A DNA stretch of 64,000 nt from Tetragenococcus halophilus subsp. halophilus DSM 20339 (GCF_003841405.1 NZ_PXYA01000003.1:496001-560000), one strand, 5' to 3'. Counted from the first letter of the stretch, positions 9,807 to 21,738 are shown. Translations and numbers: made by a program. Notes: generated by a model from the letters alone, not told the origin.

Positions 9807-9923
9807 TTATCCTTGACGTTGTTTATGTTTTGGATTTGCAGAACAAATCACCATAACGCGTCCTTTACGACGAACGACTTTGCAATTATCACACATTGTT
9901 TTTACTGATGGTCTTACTTTCAT
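9807..9923 (-). CDS. rpmJ: 50S ribosomal protein bL36, zinc form
   Basis: A 38-codon gene between infA and rpsM beginning [17 protein letters not shown]. It carries the zinc ligands Cys11, Cys14, Cys27 and His33, so this is the zinc-binding form. A GGAGG site lies eight bases upstream. Standard alpha-operon place. Confidence 0.96.
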   Translation of the reverse strand: MKVRPSVKTMCDNCKVVRRKGRVMVICSANPKHKQRQG

Positions 9924-9957
9924 AATACTTACCTCCTATGGTTTTACGTAAGTACAA

Positions 9958-10176
9958 TTATTTAAAACGATACGTAATACGACCACGACTCAAGTCATAA
10001 GGCGAAAGTTCAACAGTCACCTTATCGCCCGGTAAAATACGAATATAGTGCATTCGGATTTTGCCAGAAACAGTCGCAAGAATCTCATGGCCATTTTCAA
10101 GTTCGACTTTAAACATTGCATTTGGTAAAGTTTCGACGACTGTACCTTCAATTTCTATCATGTCTTCTTTTGCCAC
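9958..10176 (-). CDS. infA: Translation initiation factor IF-1
   Basis: 72 residues, a single S1/OB fold that occupies the ribosomal A site during initiation. I chose the GTG at 10176, giving [13 protein letters not shown] in register with other IF-1 proteins. A longer upstream in-frame extension has no homologous appearance and its codons include the AAGGGGG ribosome site. A promoter lies about 120 bases upstream. Confidence 0.95.
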   Translation of the reverse strand: MAKEDMIEIEGTVVETLPNAMFKVELENGHEILATVSGKIRMHYIRILPGDKVTVELSPYDLSRGRITYRFK

Positions 10177-10298
10177 GCACAGTACCCCCTTGTACTTGTT
10201 TCGCAACTTTACGCGATAAAACGGCGGAAACCTGTGTCGTGTTCCCACCTTAACTTCTTTTCAACAATTTTCTATCAATCTAGAAGTCAGACTGATAT

Positions 10299-10327
10299 AT
10301 TTTAGCATAATGCCTAACTATTTACAA
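10299..10327 (-). promoter_or_regulatory. Internal promoter upstream of infA
   Basis: On the minus strand TTGTAA, a 17-base spacer and TAAAAT lie between adk and infA. It would give extra transcription of infA-rpmJ-rpsM-rpsK-rpoA-rplQ independent of the upstream spc genes. Confidence 0.65.
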
Positions 10328-10361
10328 GAAAAAGTTACTAGAACACGAAAAAGAGCAAGAA

Positions 10362-11012
<651 letters not shown>

Positions 11013-11071
11013 TTATTCCTCCTGCAAGTTTTTCCAGTGTTGAGGAAAAAGCCCCAACACTACATAAAACT

Positions 11072-12364
11072 CTAATTTATGAAACCTGTGTATTGACGTT
11101 TTAGCATTAGACCTTCTATTTGTTTGGCAGTTTCAAGCGCTACACTAATAACAATTAATAAACTTGTCCCCCCCAAACCTATTGATTGTGGAAGATCCCA
11201 TATCATGGATGCGATAATTGGAAGCAATGCGACTGCTCCTAAAAAGAGCGAACCCACTGTACTTAAACGCATCAATAACCTTGAGACGAACTGTTCTGTT
11301 CCTTTTCCCGGACGCACACTTGGAATATAACTTCCTTGCTTTTGCAAGTTTTCCGATAACTTCTCGGGATTTACTTGAACAAAAGCGTAAAAGAAAGTAA
11401 AGCCAACGATCAATGCACCATACAAAATAGCACCAGGTACTGTATTGTAATCAAAAAGTGTTTGAATGACATCAAACCACGTTTCTCCTCTAGCAGATCC
11501 AAAAGCCTGAATGATCGCATTAGGTGTTGTAATCAAGGAACTAGCAAAGATAACAGGAATAACGCCAGCAGCATTCACTTTTAAAGGTAGATAACTACTT
11601 GTTGGTGCTCCTGCTACACGTTTTGTATACTGAATCGGGATCTTTCTCTCTGCTTGTTGAACAAAGGTAACAATCGTTACGACCAACAACATCGCAATAA
11701 CTAAAATAACCACAAATAAAATTGATTTCCAAAGGTCATCTTGGTTAATATTAATAAAATAATCTTCTGCTATTTCTTTGATTGAAACAGGTAAACGAGA
11801 GATAATCCCTGCAAAAATAAGCATGGACACACCGTTTCCGATCCCTTTTTCAGTGATCATTTCCCCCAACCAAGTAACAAACATGGTACCAGTGGTTAAA
11901 ATAACTCCAATAACAACATAAGTTGAGATTGAAGGATTAGGAACAAAGCCGAATTGAGTAAAAACTTGGAAACCAGCCGTTAACGCAATAGATTGTAAAA
12001 AACCTATAAACAAAGTGATATAACGAGTCGCTTGATTCAGCTTTTTACGTCCCACTTCACCCTGTTTTGACCATTCAGTGAATTTCGGAACAATATCCAT
12101 TTGAGCTAATTGAACAATAATAGAAGCAGTAATGTAGGGCGAAACGCCCATCGAAAAAATCGAAAAACGTTGCATCGCACTACCGCTAACCAAATCCAAC
12201 ATATTCATAAAGGGCAATTCAGAAATAGTTTGTAACTCTGCTGCATCGACACCTGGGACAGTAACATGCGTTCCAACACGGAATATAAACAGAATAAATA
12301 TTGTAAACAAGATCCTTGATCTAATATCCTTGACTTTAAAAGCGTCCTTTAAAAGTTTTAACAT
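11072..12364 (-). CDS. secY: Preprotein translocase channel SecY
   Basis: 430 residues and about ten transmembrane helices; forms the protein-export channel with SecE and SecG, powered by SecA. The cytoplasmic loop with RVAGAPTSSYLPLKVN and the conserved start region are present. Its start codon shares a base with the stop of rplO, showing coupling to the ribosomal operon. Confidence 0.97.
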   Translation of the reverse strand: MLKLLKDAFKVKDIRSRILFTIFILFIFRVGTHVTVPGVDAAELQTISELPFMNMLDLVSGSAMQRFSIFSMGVSPYITASIIVQLAQMDIVPKFTEWSKQGEVGRKKLNQATRYITLFIGFLQSIALTAGFQVFTQFGFVPNPSISTYVVIGVILTTGTMFVTWLGEMITEKGIGNGVSMLIFAGIISRLPVSIKEIAEDYFININQDDLWKSILFVVILVIAMLLVVTIVTFVQQAERKIPIQYTKRVAGAPTSSYLPLKVNAAGVIPVIFASSLITTPNAIIQAFGSARGETWFDVIQTLFDYNTVPGAILYGALIVGFTFFYAFVQVNPEKLSENLQKQGSYIPSVRPGKGTEQFVSRLLMRLSTVGSLFLGAVALLPIIASMIWDLPQSIGLGGTSLLIVISVALETAKQIEGLMLKRQYTGFIN

Positions 12365-12804
12365 CAGATCACCTCAATTGACCCACCAGCAGCTTCAATA
12401 GATTCTTGTGCTGCTTTAGAAAACTTCGCTGCTTTCACAGTTAATTTTTTGGTTACTTCTCCATTACCCAACACTTTAATGCCAGCTTTTTGTTTTTTTA
12501 CAAACCCAGCTTCAGCTAAAACAGTGGGAGTAACTTCAGTTCCCTCTTCAAAATTATTCAAAAGGTCAACATTGATAATCGCATATTCTTTACGATTAAC
12601 GTTGGTAAAGCCACGTTTTGGTAAACGGCGGAATAATTCTGTTTGACCACCTTCAAAACCAAGACGAGTTCCACCGCCTGAACGAGCCTTTTGTCCTTTT
12701 TGTCCACGTCCTGCAGTCTTACCATTACCTGATGATGAACCACGTCCCACGCGGTTGCGTACTTGACGTGAACCTTTTGCAGATTCTAGTTCATGAAGTT
12801 TCAT
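12364..12804 (-). CDS. rplO: 50S ribosomal protein uL15
   Basis: 146 residues. The glycine- and basic-rich N-terminal half ([20 protein letters not shown]) threads into 23S rRNA. Begins [13 protein letters not shown]. Overlaps secY by one base. Confidence 0.97.
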   Translation of the reverse strand: MKLHELESAKGSRQVRNRVGRGSSSGNGKTAGRGQKGQKARSGGGTRLGFEGGQTELFRRLPKRGFTNVNRKEYAIINVDLLNNFEEGTEVTPTVLAEAGFVKKQKAGIKVLGNGEVTKKLTVKAAKFSKAAQESIEAAGGSIEVI

Positions 12805-12848
12805 GTGTTTGGCACCTCCTTAGTTAAAATCGATTCATCGAATCGTTG

Positions 12849-13028
12849 TTACACTTCCTCTACGTCCACTAAGTGTGCAATAGTTGCAACCATGCCTTTG
12901 ACTGCCTCATTCGCAGGTTTAACAACAGTGCTGTTCACTTTTTTTAATCCTAACGCTTTTACTGTATCGCGTTGATTTTGAGGACGTCCAATAATACTGC
13001 TTTTTAATGTGATTTTTAATTCAGCCAT
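12849..13028 (-). CDS. rpmD: 50S ribosomal protein uL30
   Basis: 59 residues beginning [16 protein letters not shown]. An upstream in-frame ATG would add seven residues but lies before the ribosome site; AGGAGG sits nine bases before the chosen ATG. Thirteen bases separate it from rpsE. Confidence 0.95.
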   Translation of the reverse strand: MAELKITLKSSIIGRPQNQRDTVKALGLKKVNSTVVKPANEAVKGMVATIAHLVDVEEV

Positions 13029-13041
13029 TAGAATTGTCCTC

Positions 13042-13542
13042 CTAACCAATAATTTCTTCTACAGATTTGCCGCGAAGTTCAGCAACTTCTTCAGCGCGTT
13101 TTAATTCTGTCAATCCTTTAATTGTTGCACGCACAACATTGATCGGCGTATTAGAGCCTAAAGATTTAGATGTTACATCGGCTACACCGCCAAGTTCTAA
13201 TACCGCACGAACAGGTCCACCTGCAGCAACTCCAGCACCAGCTTCAGCTGGTTTCAATAGAATATATCCACCACTGAATGAGCCAATGACTTCATGCGGG
13301 ATTGTTGAGCCAACCATTGGTACTTCGATTAAGTTTTTCCTTCCGTCGTCAACAGCTTTACGGATTGCTTCTGGTACTTCCTGTGCTTTACCTGTACCAA
13401 ATCCTACGTGCCCGTTTTTATCACCGACAACGACTAAAGCTGCAAAACGCATACGACGACCGCCTTTTACGACCTTTGATACTCGGTTGATCGCAACGAC
13501 ACGGTCTTCTATTTCCAAGTTATTTGGATCAATATAAGCCAT
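13042..13542 (-). CDS. rpsE: 30S ribosomal protein uS5
   Basis: 166 residues; double-stranded RNA-binding N domain followed by the S5 C domain, located at the mRNA entry and decoding region. The loop where spectinomycin-resistance changes arise (around [10 protein letters not shown]) looks wild-type. Confidence 0.97.
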   Translation of the reverse strand: MAYIDPNNLEIEDRVVAINRVSKVVKGGRRMRFAALVVVGDKNGHVGFGTGKAQEVPEAIRKAVDDGRKNLIEVPMVGSTIPHEVIGSFSGGYILLKPAEAGAGVAAGGPVRAVLELGGVADVTSKSLGSNTPINVVRATIKGLTELKRAEEVAELRGKSVEEIIG

Positions 13543-13562
13543 GAATGGTGTTCCTCCTTTTT

Positions 13563-13928
13563 TTAAAATTCTAGTCCATTTTCGCGTGCAGCTGTTGCTA
13601 AAGCTGCTATGCGGCCATGGTAAAGGTATCCACCACGGTCAAAGACTACTTTTTTAATACCTTTTTCTGATGCACGGTCAGCAACTAATTTACCGACTGT
13701 TTCTGCTTGCTCAGTTTTTGTTCCACCTGAAATATTTTTATCCAAGGTAGAGGCACTTGCTAGCGTCACACCCGCTACGTCATCAATTACTTGCGCGTAG
13801 ATGTTTTTATTAGAACGGAAAACGTTCAAGCGTGGGCACTCAGCAGTACCAGAGATTTTATTTCTCACACGTTGATGTCTTTTTTGACGTGTTTTATTTT
13901 TGTCTGGTTTTGTAATCACAATTGTCAC
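13563..13928 (-). CDS. rplR: 50S ribosomal protein uL18
   Basis: 121 residues; binds 5S rRNA with L5. Basic N terminus ([18 protein letters not shown]) followed by the compact fold ending [16 protein letters not shown], typical for L18. Confidence 0.97.
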   Translation of the reverse strand: MTIVITKPDKNKTRQKRHQRVRNKISGTAECPRLNVFRSNKNIYAQVIDDVAGVTLASASTLDKNISGGTKTEQAETVGKLVADRASEKGIKKVVFDRGGYLYHGRIAALATAARENGLEF

Positions 13929-13983
13929 CTCTTTAACTGTATTAGTCTAAGCCGCGATTTGTCTTACTCTTTTGCGGACTTGT

Positions 13984-14520
13984 TTATTTACCTGTTTTAC
14001 CTTCTTTGCTGCGCACTTGTTCGCCAGCATAACGAATACCCTTGCCTTTATAAGGCTCTGGTGAACGAATACTACGAATCTTAGCAGCCACTTTACCAAC
14101 AAGTTCTTTATTAGAACCTTTGATTATAATTTGGTTATTGGCTGGAACTTCAATGGTAGTCCCTGCTGGAGTTTCTAACTCAACTGGTTGTGAATAACCA
14201 ACGTTTAAAATAAGTTTTGTCCCTTGTAATTGGGCACGGTATCCAACCCCCACAAGTTCTAATGATTTTTGAAAGCCTTCAGATACACCTACAACCATAT
14301 TATTGAAGTTTGCACGGGTTGTTCCATGAATTGTTTTCATTTTCTGACTTTCGTTTGGACGGGTAAATGTCACTTCATTTCCATCGATATTAAATTTAAT
14401 ATCTGGTGAAAATGCACGAGTTAATTCACCGTTGGGTCCTTTAACTGTTACATCGTTGCCATCCATTTTAACTTCAACGCTTTCTGGCAATACAACAACT
14501 TTATTCCCAATACGACTCAC
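13984..14520 (-). CDS. rplF: 50S ribosomal protein uL6
   Basis: 178 residues with two repeated L6 domains; lies near the GTPase-associated centre where EF-Tu and EF-G act. C-terminal [14 protein letters not shown] is the family signature. Confidence 0.97.
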   Translation of the reverse strand: MSRIGNKVVVLPESVEVKMDGNDVTVKGPNGELTRAFSPDIKFNIDGNEVTFTRPNESQKMKTIHGTTRANFNNMVVGVSEGFQKSLELVGVGYRAQLQGTKLILNVGYSQPVELETPAGTTIEVPANNQIIIKGSNKELVGKVAAKIRSIRSPEPYKGKGIRYAGEQVRSKEGKTGK

Positions 14521-14550
14521 GGAAAGACACCTCCTTGTGTATTTATTAAA

Positions 14551-14949
14551 TTACCATACATAAGCGACAATTTCGCCGCCAACATTTTTTGCTCTAGCTT
14601 CTTTGTCAGTGATCACACCGTCAGAAGTTGAAACAACTGCAATGCCTAAACCATTCAATACTTTAGGTACTTCGTCAGCTTTGACATAAGCACGCAGACC
14701 TGGTCTAGAGATACGTTTCAAGTTAGTGATCACACGTTCACCATCTTTCCCGTATTTAAGGAATAAACGGATTACGCCTTGTTTGTCATCTTCGATATAT
14801 TCAACATTACGAACGAAACCTTCATTTTTAAGGATTTCAGCAATGTCGTGTTTGATTTTTGAAGCAGGAACTTCTAAAACATCATGCCTTGCCATATTGG
14901 CATTACGGATACGTGTTAGAAAATCTGCAATTGGATCTGTCATGACCAT
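14551..14949 (-). CDS. rpsH: 30S ribosomal protein uS8
   Basis: 132 residues; central-domain 16S rRNA binder. GGAGG lies 11 bases before the first ATG ([10 protein letters not shown]) and 17 before the second, so the first is preferred and gives the standard length. C-terminal GGEIVAYVW is typical. Confidence 0.96.
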   Translation of the reverse strand: MVMTDPIADFLTRIRNANMARHDVLEVPASKIKHDIAEILKNEGFVRNVEYIEDDKQGVIRLFLKYGKDGERVITNLKRISRPGLRAYVKADEVPKVLNGLGIAVVSTSDGVITDKEARAKNVGGEIVAYVW

Positions 14950-14984
14950 TAGATGATTTACCTCCTTTTTGCGAGTTTACTTTT

Positions 14985-15170
14985 TTACCAGCTAGCTTTC
15001 TTCACGCCGGGAATTTGACCTTTGTAGGCCAGTTCGCGGAAGCAAATACGGCAAAGGTGAAATTTACGATAAACAGAACGTGGACGACCACAGCGTTCAC
15101 AGCGAGTATATTCTTGTACTGAATATTTTGCGGTTTGTTTATTTTTAGCAACTTGTGACTTTTTAGCCAA
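14985..15170 (-). CDS. rpsN: 30S ribosomal protein uS14, zinc (type Z) form
   Basis: 61 residues with two CxxC pairs (CERC and CRIC) that bind zinc. This short form is the normal spc-operon S14 of Bacilli. Sixteen bases after rplE. Confidence 0.97.
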   Translation of the reverse strand: MAKKSQVAKNKQTAKYSVQEYTRCERCGRPRSVYRKFHLCRICFRELAYKGQIPGVKKASW

Positions 15171-15185
15171 TTTCTTCGCCTCCTT

Positions 15186-15725
15186 TTATTTTTGGAATGG
15201 CACTCCTAATTGTGTTAACAATTCAAGAGATTCTTCATCAGTGTTTGCTGTTGTAACAATAACGATATCCATTCCTCGTACCTTGTCAACTGAATCATAG
15301 TCAACTTCAGGAAAGATCAATTGTTCTTTGATACCTAAAGTGTAGTTTCCACGACCATCGAAAGCTTTTTTGCTTACACCATGGAAGTCACGTACACGTG
15401 GTAAGGAAACATTTACTAATTTATCCAAGAAGTCATACATTCTGTCTCCACGTAAAGTAACTTTAGTGCCGATTGGCATTCCTTCACGCAGACGGAAGCC
15501 TGCAACAGATTTTTTAGCTTTTGTCACTAAAGGTTTTTGTCCAGAAATCAATTGTAATTCTTCAACTGCTTTGTCTAGATTCTTAGCATTAGATACTGCA
15601 TCACCAACACCCATATTAATAACGATTTTTTCAACCTTTGGTGTTTGCATAACAGAGCTATAGTCAAATTTTTGTACTAATGATGGAACGATATCTTGTG
15701 TATATTTTTCTTTAAGGCGGTTCAT
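15186..15725 (-). CDS. rplE: 50S ribosomal protein uL5
   Basis: 179 residues beginning [16 protein letters not shown]; binds 5S rRNA and contacts P-site tRNA. Full length, with [15 protein letters not shown] near the end. Confidence 0.97.
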   Translation of the reverse strand: MNRLKEKYTQDIVPSLVQKFDYSSVMQTPKVEKIVINMGVGDAVSNAKNLDKAVEELQLISGQKPLVTKAKKSVAGFRLREGMPIGTKVTLRGDRMYDFLDKLVNVSLPRVRDFHGVSKKAFDGRGNYTLGIKEQLIFPEVDYDSVDKVRGMDIVIVTTANTDEESLELLTQLGVPFQK

Positions 15726-15752
15726 TTAGTTGCCCCTCCTTTCTTGATTTGT

Positions 15753-16064
15753 TTATTTATCAATAACTTCACCAGTTTTTTTAGAAACACGGACTTTTGT
15801 ACCGTCCACTGTTTGATAGCCAACTCGGGTTGCTTCACCGCTTGAAGGATCGATCAACATAACATTCGATACATGGATCGGAGCTTCTTGTTCAGAGATC
15901 CCGCCTTGCGGTGCAGTTTGAGAAGGTTTTTGATGTTTTTTCACAACATTAACACCTTCGACGACAACCTTGTCGTTTTTTGGATGAGCTTCTAAAATGA
16001 CGCCCTCTTTATTTTTGTCTTTACCAGTAATAACTTTTACTTTATCGCCTTTTTTAACAAACAT
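15753..16064 (-). CDS. rplX: 50S ribosomal protein uL24
   Basis: 103 residues with a KOW motif at the start ([18 protein letters not shown]). One of the first proteins to bind 23S rRNA during assembly. Full length. Confidence 0.97.
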   Translation of the reverse strand: MFVKKGDKVKVITGKDKNKEGVILEAHPKNDKVVVEGVNVVKKHQKPSQTAPQGGISEQEAPIHVSNVMLIDPSSGEATRVGYQTVDGTKVRVSKKTGEVIDK

Positions 16065-16099
16065 TCTTGTTTCGCACCTCCTTTGATATTAAATAACTG

Positions 16100-16468
16100 C
16101 TATAGTACTTCTGGTGCTAGCGAAACAATCTTCATGTAATTACTTTCTCGTAGTTCGCGAGCAACTGGCCCGAAGATACGAGTTCCGCGTGGGCTTTTAT
16201 CATCACGAATGATCACCGCAGCATTTTCATCAAATTTAATGTAAGAACCGTCAGCACGATGAGCGCCTGATTTTGTACGAACAATAACTGCTTTTACAAC
16301 TTCGCCCTTTTTGACAACCCCACCTGGCGTTGCTTGTTTGACCGTAGCGACGATCACATCACCGATATTCGCAGTTTTTCGACCTGAGCCACCTAGGACT
16401 TTGACCGTTAAAATTTCGCGTGCTCCCGAATTATCAGCAATTTTTAAACGACTTTCTTGTTGGATCAC
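16100..16468 (-). CDS. rplN: 50S ribosomal protein uL14
   Basis: 122 residues beginning [16 protein letters not shown], the family start. Sits at the subunit interface. Complete, ends IVSLAPEVL. Confidence 0.97.
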   Translation of the reverse strand: MIQQESRLKIADNSGAREILTVKVLGGSGRKTANIGDVIVATVKQATPGGVVKKGEVVKAVIVRTKSGAHRADGSYIKFDENAAVIIRDDKSPRGTRIFGPVARELRESNYMKIVSLAPEVL

Positions 16469-16526
16469 GATGTATATCCTCCTTTCAAATATAGCAATTT
16501 AATCTATATAGGAAAATCTCGTGTAA

Positions 16527-16793
16527 TTAAATAATCACTGCTTTTTCAACGATTTCTACTAAACGAAAACGTTTTGTAGCTGATAATGGACGAGTTTCCA
16601 TAATTCTCACGATATCACCAGTTTTGGCTTCATTGTTTTCATCGTGCACTTTGTATTTTTTCGAATAATTAATCCGTTTGCCGTAAATTGGATGATTTTT
16701 CTTTGTTTCAACGACAACAGAGATTGTTTTATCCATTTTATCAGATACCACGCGCCCTTGATAAACCTTACGGTGATTTCTTTCTTCAGTCAT
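16527..16793 (-). CDS. rpsQ: 30S ribosomal protein uS17
   Basis: 88 residues, OB fold. The upstream in-frame ATG is only two bases from AGGAGG, too close to use; the ATG at 16793 has an 11-base gap and gives the conserved start [16 protein letters not shown]. Confidence 0.95.
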   Translation of the reverse strand: MTEERNHRKVYQGRVVSDKMDKTISVVVETKKNHPIYGKRINYSKKYKVHDENNEAKTGDIVRIMETRPLSATKRFRLVEIVEKAVII

Positions 16794-16817
16794 ACGATTC
16801 ATGGCCTCCTTCCATTA

Positions 16818-17006
16818 TTACTTTACTTGTTCACGCAACACCGTTTTGATGCGTGCAATCGATTTGCGTACCTCTTTAATACGCGCTGTATTTTCTAATT
16901 GTCCGGTAGCTAATTGGAAACGAAGATTAAACAATTCTTCTTTAAATTGTTTTTCTTGATCTAGCATTTCGGCAGTGGTTAACTCTCTGATATCTTTAAC
17001 CTTCAT
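16818..17006 (-). CDS. rpmC: 50S ribosomal protein uL29
   Basis: 62 residues, two long helices; lines the exit-tunnel rim and docks trigger factor and SRP with L23. Start set at [10 protein letters not shown]; the upstream in-frame ATG lies before the ribosome site GGGTGGTG. Overlaps the end of rplP by 11 bases. Confidence 0.95.
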   Translation of the reverse strand: MKVKDIRELTTAEMLDQEKQFKEELFNLRFQLATGQLENTARIKEVRKSIARIKTVLREQVK

Positions 17007-17430
17007 TCGATTCACCACCCATTTCTTCACGTTTTACGATCTTGGTTCTAATTGGCAATTTGTGAGAAGCAAGGCGTAAAGCTTCTTTAGCGACTTCATC
17101 GGAAACTCCGGCGATTTCAAAAAGGATTTTACCACGTTTTGTTGGAGCTACCCAGCCTTCTGGTGCCCCTTTACCTGAACCCATACGCACGCCGATAGCT
17201 TTTGCTGTATAAGATTTGTGAGGGAAAATTTTGATCCATACTTTCCCTCCGCGTTTCATATAACGGTTCATCGCAATACGGGAAGCTTCAATTTGTCGGT
17301 TTGTAATCCAAGAAGATTCAAGAGCTTGCAAACCATATTCGCCAAAAGTAACTTCTTTACCGCCTTTAGCTTCTCCGCGCATTCTTCCGCGGAACTCACG
17401 ACGGTGTTTTACACGTTTAGGTACTAACAT
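16996..17430 (-). CDS. rplP: 50S ribosomal protein uL16
   Basis: 144 residues beginning [15 protein letters not shown]; organises the A-site region of the 50S. Contains [19 protein letters not shown]. Only two bases separate it from rpsC. Confidence 0.97.
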   Translation of the reverse strand: MLVPKRVKHRREFRGRMRGEAKGGKEVTFGEYGLQALESSWITNRQIEASRIAMNRYMKRGGKVWIKIFPHKSYTAKAIGVRMGSGKGAPEGWVAPTKRGKILFEIAGVSDEVAKEALRLASHKLPIRTKIVKREEMGGESNEG

Positions 17431-17432
17431 GT

Positions 17433-18089
17433 TTATTCCCCTCCCTTCTCAGTGTTATTTTTAGTTGGAAGAATTTCTCCACGATAGATCCACACTTTAA
17501 CTCCTAGTTTTCCGTATGTTGTGTCTGCTTCTTCCCATGCATAGTCAATATCTGCACGAAGTGTGTGCAAAGGAACAGTTCCTTCTGAATAACCTTCCAC
17601 ACGAGCAATATCTGCTCCATTTAAACGACCAGAAACTTGGGTTTTAATACCTTCAGCTCCTGCACGCATTGTACGTTGAATAGATTGTTTTTGTGCGCGA
17701 CGGAACGCAACACGATTTTCAAGTTGACGGGCAATGCCTTCTCCAACTAATTTTGCATCTAAATCAGATTTCTTAACTTCAACGATGTTAATATGAACTC
17801 GTTTGCCTGTTAGTTTATTTAATTGTTTTCTTAAATTTTCGACTTCAGAACCGCCTTTACCGATAACCATACCTGGTCTTGCAGTGTGGATTGAAATATT
17901 CACACGTTTTGCAGCACGTTCAATTTCTACAGTCGATACTGCTGCTTCAGCAAGTTTTTCACCGATAAATTCACGGATCCGTAAATCTTCATGTAATAAA
18001 TCTGCGTATTCTTTTTCAGCATACCATTTTGCTTCCCAATCACGGATAATACCGATACGCATTCCAATTGGATTTATTTTTTGACCCAC
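17433..18089 (-). CDS. rpsC: 30S ribosomal protein uS3
   Basis: 218 residues; KH domain around [15 protein letters not shown] and a C-terminal S3 domain. Helps form the mRNA entry pore and its helicase activity. Start [14 protein letters not shown] is standard. Confidence 0.97.
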   Translation of the reverse strand: MGQKINPIGMRIGIIRDWEAKWYAEKEYADLLHEDLRIREFIGEKLAEAAVSTVEIERAAKRVNISIHTARPGMVIGKGGSEVENLRKQLNKLTGKRVHINIVEVKKSDLDAKLVGEGIARQLENRVAFRRAQKQSIQRTMRAGAEGIKTQVSGRLNGADIARVEGYSEGTVPLHTLRADIDYAWEEADTTYGKLGVKVWIYRGEILPTKNNTEKGGE

Positions 18090-18102
18090 TGACTATCCCT
18101 CC

Positions 18103-18450
18103 TTATTTTTCTGATACAACAACCGTGATATGACTTGTACGTTTGTTGATTGGAGATGCTGAACCTTTTGCTCGAGGACGGAAACGTTTCATGGTTGGTC
18201 CTTCATCTACAAATGCTTCAGCCACAACTAAATTTTCAACTTCTAAGTCATAGTTGTTTTCTGCATTACTTACAGCTGACATCAATACTTTTTCAATAGC
18301 TCCAGCTGATTTATTTGGCGTAAATTTCAAAGTAGCAATAGCTTCACTGACGCTTTTCCCTCTAATCAAATCAATAACTAAACGTGATTTGCGAGGAGAA
18401 ACGCGAACTGTTTTAGCAGTAGCTTTTGCTGAGGTAATTTGTTCTGCCAT
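18103..18450 (-). CDS. rplV: 50S ribosomal protein uL22
   Basis: 115 residues. The beta hairpin near the C terminus ([20 protein letters not shown]) reaches into the exit-tunnel constriction where macrolides bind; no obvious insertion or deletion is seen in it. Confidence 0.97.
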   Translation of the reverse strand: MAEQITSAKATAKTVRVSPRKSRLVIDLIRGKSVSEAIATLKFTPNKSAGAIEKVLMSAVSNAENNYDLEVENLVVAEAFVDEGPTMKRFRPRAKGSASPINKRTSHITVVVSEK

Positions 18451-18470
18451 TTCTTTTTCCTCCTCTCAGA

Positions 18471-18752
18471 TTAGCGAGCTGATGTTCTACGATCATCTTT
18501 AGCGTGTCCGCGAAAGTTTCTTGTTGGTGCAAACTCACCTAATTTGTGTCCTACCATGTCTTCTTGGATATAAACAGGAACATGTTTACGTCCGTCATAC
18601 ACGGCGATAGTATATCCGATAAAACTTGGGAAGATCGTTGAACGACGAGACCAAGTCTTAATTACTTTTTTCTTTTCAACACCTTGTTGTGCTTCAATTT
18701 TTTTCATCAAATGATCATCACAAAAAGGTCCTTTTTTAACACTACGACTCAT
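18471..18752 (-). CDS. rpsS: 30S ribosomal protein uS19
   Basis: 93 residues beginning [18 protein letters not shown]; head protein paired with S13. Complete, with [16 protein letters not shown]. Confidence 0.97.
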   Translation of the reverse strand: MSRSVKKGPFCDDHLMKKIEAQQGVEKKKVIKTWSRRSTIFPSFIGYTIAVYDGRKHVPVYIQEDMVGHKLGEFAPTRNFRGHAKDDRRTSAR

Positions 18753-18793
18753 GGTGAACCTCCTTTTAAATTATGTTATAAACAGTTAATAAT

Positions 18794-19627
18794 TTATTTC
18801 TTCTTACGACCACGAACAATATGCTTATTGGATGCTTTGTTCTTCTTACGAGTTTTCAAACCAACAGCTTTTTGTCCCCAAGGAGAAAGTGGCGCTACAC
18901 GTCCTACTGGCGCTCTTCCTTCCCCACCACCATGTGGGTGATCGTTAGGGTTCATAACACTACCACGAACAGTTGGACGTTTATGCATCCAGCGTGAACG
19001 ACCTGCTTTTCCGATATTGATCAATTCATGTTGTTCATTTCCAACTGAACCAACTGTAGCGCGACAAGTCGACAAGGTCATACGAACTTCGCCTGAATTC
19101 AAACGAACCAATACGTATTTTCCTTCATTACCAAGTACTTGGGCTCTAGTTCCTGCAGAACGGACTAATTGTCCACCCTTACCTGGTTTCAATTCAACAT
19201 TATGCACGACAGTACCTACTGGAATATCCTTTAAAGGCAGGCTGTTTCCAAGGTTAATATCAGCTTGGCTTCCTGAAACAACTGTTGCGCCGACTTTTAG
19301 ACCTTTTGGTGCTAAAATGTATGATTTTACTCCGTCTTCATAATGAACTAACGCGATATTTGCGGAACGGTTTGGATCATACTCGATCGATTTAACTGTC
19401 GCTTTAACATCATCTTTATTACGCTTAAAGTCGATCATACGGTATTTCCGTTTATGTCCGCCACCTTGATGACGTACAGTAATGCGACCGTTATTATTAC
19501 GACCTGCATTATTTTTCAATGGCGCCATTAATGTTTTTTCTGGTTTGTTAGTAGTAACTTCAGCAAAGTCAGATGTTGTCATATTACGACGGCCATTAGT
19601 AATTGGTTTATACTTTTTAAGTGCCAC
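18794..19627 (-). CDS. rplB: 50S ribosomal protein uL2
   Basis: 277 residues; needed for subunit joining and peptidyl transfer. OB-fold N half and SH3-like C half with the conserved [14 protein letters not shown] loop near the peptidyl-transferase centre. Complete. Confidence 0.98.
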   Translation of the reverse strand: MALKKYKPITNGRRNMTTSDFAEVTTNKPEKTLMAPLKNNAGRNNNGRITVRHQGGGHKRKYRMIDFKRNKDDVKATVKSIEYDPNRSANIALVHYEDGVKSYILAPKGLKVGATVVSGSQADINLGNSLPLKDIPVGTVVHNVELKPGKGGQLVRSAGTRAQVLGNEGKYVLVRLNSGEVRMTLSTCRATVGSVGNEQHELINIGKAGRSRWMHKRPTVRGSVMNPNDHPHGGGEGRAPVGRVAPLSPWGQKAVGLKTRKKNKASNKHIVRGRKKK

Positions 19628-19669
19628 GTCATTTCCCTCCTATTTCGATTTTTATGCAAACAGTTCAGC

Positions 19670-19957
19670 TTATTCCGCTGAGAAAATTTCAATTTCTTTT
19701 GAGTCTTGCGTTAAAGTAACAACTGCTTTGCGACGTTTTCTTGTATATCCTTGATATTGACCCATACGTTTTGGTTTAGGATGTACATTGAGGATATTGA
19801 CATTTGCAACTTTTACATCAAAAGCTGACTCAACAGCTTGTCTTACTAATGTTTTATTTGCGCCAGTGTTAACTTCGAACGTATATTTTTTTTCGTCCAT
19901 ATCAAGCATTGTTTTTTCAGTGACCACTGGACGTTTGATTACATCTAGTAAATTCAT
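19670..19957 (-). CDS. rplW: 50S ribosomal protein uL23
   Basis: 95 residues; exit-tunnel docking site for trigger factor and SRP. Begins [16 protein letters not shown]. Its start codon shares one base with the rplD stop. Confidence 0.97.
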   Translation of the reverse strand: MNLLDVIKRPVVTEKTMLDMDEKKYTFEVNTGANKTLVRQAVESAFDVKVANVNILNVHPKPKRMGQYQGYTRKRRKAVVTLTQDSKEIEIFSAE

Positions 19958-20580
19958 TATACAAGCACCTCCTCAATTTGAGTAAGAGCAGTTTGAGTGG
20001 CTAATACTTTATCACTCTTTGCAACATCTAATACAGTAACATTATCAGAAGTAACGACTGTTACGTTTGATAGATTACGTCCAGATAATGATGCAAACTT
20101 ATTTTCTGGTTCTACAACGACCAACACTTTTGAATCGATCGATAAGTTTTCTAATACTTGTTTGAATTCTTTTGTTTTTGGTGCATCAAAATTCAATGCA
20201 TCTACAACAACAAAATTATTTGAAGCAACTTTTTCTGACAATACAGATTTAATTGCTAAGCGACGAACTTTTTTAGGAAGTTTGTAGCTATAAGAACGTG
20301 GAGTTGGGCCAAATACTATACCCCCACCACGCCATTGTGGTGCACGAATAGTTCCTTGACGTGCTCGTCCAGTTCCTTTTTGACGCCATGGTTTTTTACC
20401 GCCACCTGATACTGCACTACGATTTTTCACAGCGTGTGTTCCTTGTCTTAACGAAGCACGTTGCATCGTAATGGCATCAAAAACAACTGATTCATTCGGT
20501 TCAATCCCGAAAATTTCTTCATTTAATGTGACTTCGCCATTTTGGCTACCGTCTTGTTTGAATAATGCTACATTTGGCAT
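19957..20580 (-). CDS. rplD: 50S ribosomal protein uL4
   Basis: 207 residues. The extended loop with [16 protein letters not shown] enters the exit tunnel. In several bacteria L4 also represses the S10 operon through its leader RNA; the long structured leader upstream of rpsJ is a candidate target here (inference). Confidence 0.97.
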   Translation of the reverse strand: MPNVALFKQDGSQNGEVTLNEEIFGIEPNESVVFDAITMQRASLRQGTHAVKNRSAVSGGGKKPWRQKGTGRARQGTIRAPQWRGGGIVFGPTPRSYSYKLPKKVRRLAIKSVLSEKVASNNFVVVDALNFDAPKTKEFKQVLENLSIDSKVLVVVEPENKFASLSGRNLSNVTVVTSDNVTVLDVAKSDKVLATQTALTQIEEVLV

Positions 20581-20609
20581 TCCTTAGTTCCTCCTTTCTT
20601 CCTATCTAA

Positions 20610-21239
20610 TTAGTTAGCTTTTACAGCAGATTTAATAGTAATCAATGATTTTTTCGCGCCGGGGATGTTCCCTTTGATTAAAATGACATTGCGGTCAGTA
20701 TCTACACGTACAACTTCTAAGTTTTGAATTGTTACTCGGTTGCCGCCCATACGACCTGGAAGACTATTGCCTTTTAATACGTGTTTGGGTTCAAGTGGAC
20801 CTAATCCACCGGGATGACGATGAAAGTGAGAACCATGTCCCATTGGGCCGCGAGCTTGTCCATAACGCTTGATAACGCCTTGGAAGCCTTTGCCTTTACT
20901 GGTTCCTGTTACGTCAACAACGTCTCCAGCTTCGAATGTATCAACTTTAATTTCTGTTCCTACTTCTAAGCCCTCAAGCCCTACATTCTTGAACTCGCGA
21001 ATGAAGCGCTTAGGAGCCGTGTTTGCTTTTGCAACATGACCTTTAGCAGGTTTGTTACTCAAAATTTCACGTTTATTTTGAAAACCCAATTGAACAGCTT
21101 CGTAACCATCGTTTTCAACTGTTTTAAGTTGTAAAACAACATTAGGTTCTGCTTCAATAGCTGTTACCGGGATTAATTCGCCAGATTCAGTGAAGATCTG
21201 AGTCATTCCTACTTTTCTTCCTAAGATTCCTTTAGCCAT
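20610..21239 (-). CDS. rplC: 50S ribosomal protein uL3
   Basis: 209 residues beginning [16 protein letters not shown]; reaches the peptidyl-transferase centre through the loop with [14 protein letters not shown]. Second gene of the S10 operon. Confidence 0.97.
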   Translation of the reverse strand: MAKGILGRKVGMTQIFTESGELIPVTAIEAEPNVVLQLKTVENDGYEAVQLGFQNKREILSNKPAKGHVAKANTAPKRFIREFKNVGLEGLEVGTEIKVDTFEAGDVVDVTGTSKGKGFQGVIKRYGQARGPMGHGSHFHRHPGGLGPLEPKHVLKGNSLPGRMGGNRVTIQNLEVVRVDTDRNVILIKGNIPGAKKSLITIKSAVKAN

Positions 21240-21260
21240 GATTACACCTCCAATTTTTAA

Positions 21261-21569
21261 TTATAATTTAATTTCAATATTTACACCTGATGGTAAATCT
21301 AGCTTCATTAAAGCATCAACAGTTTTTGGTGTTGGATTTACAATGTCAATAAGACGTTTGTGCGTACGCATTTCAAACTGTTCACGTGATTGCTTAAATT
21401 TATGTGGTGAACGGATGACGGTGTATACGCTGCGTTGTGTTGGCAATGGGATTGGACCTGAAATAGCCGCCCCTGTCCTTTGTGCAGTTTCTACGATTTT
21501 ATCCGCCGATTGGTCTAAAATACGATGTTCATACGCTTTTAAACGAATACGAATTTGTTGTTTTGCCAT
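21261..21569 (-). CDS. rpsJ: 30S ribosomal protein uS10
   Basis: 102 residues; head protein and partner of NusB in antitermination. First gene of the S10 operon. Start set at [10 protein letters not shown] because AAGGAGGG lies six bases before it; the in-frame codon 36 bases upstream precedes this site. Confidence 0.96.
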   Translation of the reverse strand: MAKQQIRIRLKAYEHRILDQSADKIVETAQRTGAAISGPIPLPTQRSVYTVIRSPHKFKQSREQFEMRTHKRLIDIVNPTPKTVDALMKLDLPSGVNIEIKL

Positions 21570-21732
21570 TATTTTCCCTCCTTCGCCTATTTTAAAAGTA
21601 GACATAGCTCCACGAAAATCTCCGTCACACTCGGCCGTGGCAAAGCGCCCGGGCGTGTCGCAACCTCTCGTTTCCTAGCCGACTGATCCTCTTTCCAATT
21701 GAGAATATTTTTTCCCCTAAGAAAAAAGCACC
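21570..21732 (-). promoter_or_regulatory. GC-rich structured leader of the S10 operon
   Basis: About 160 untranslated bases precede rpsJ. The segment 21625-21690 is far richer in G and C than its surroundings and contains self-complementary pieces (GCCCGGGC, CGGCCG, TCGGCT pairing with GGCCGA), which suggests a folded leader RNA, perhaps an autoregulatory site for a ribosomal protein. Confidence 0.55.
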
Positions 21733-21738
21733 TTTTAC

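Noticed and set aside
9958-10248. 96-residue version of IF-1
   Set aside because: The extra 24 N-terminal residues contain the ribosome site and lack IF-1 similarity; the GTG at 10176 gives the standard 72 residues.
13067-13537. 156-codon plus-strand ORF opposite rpsE
   Set aside because: Antisense shadow of a highly conserved ribosomal gene, no ribosome site or family resemblance.
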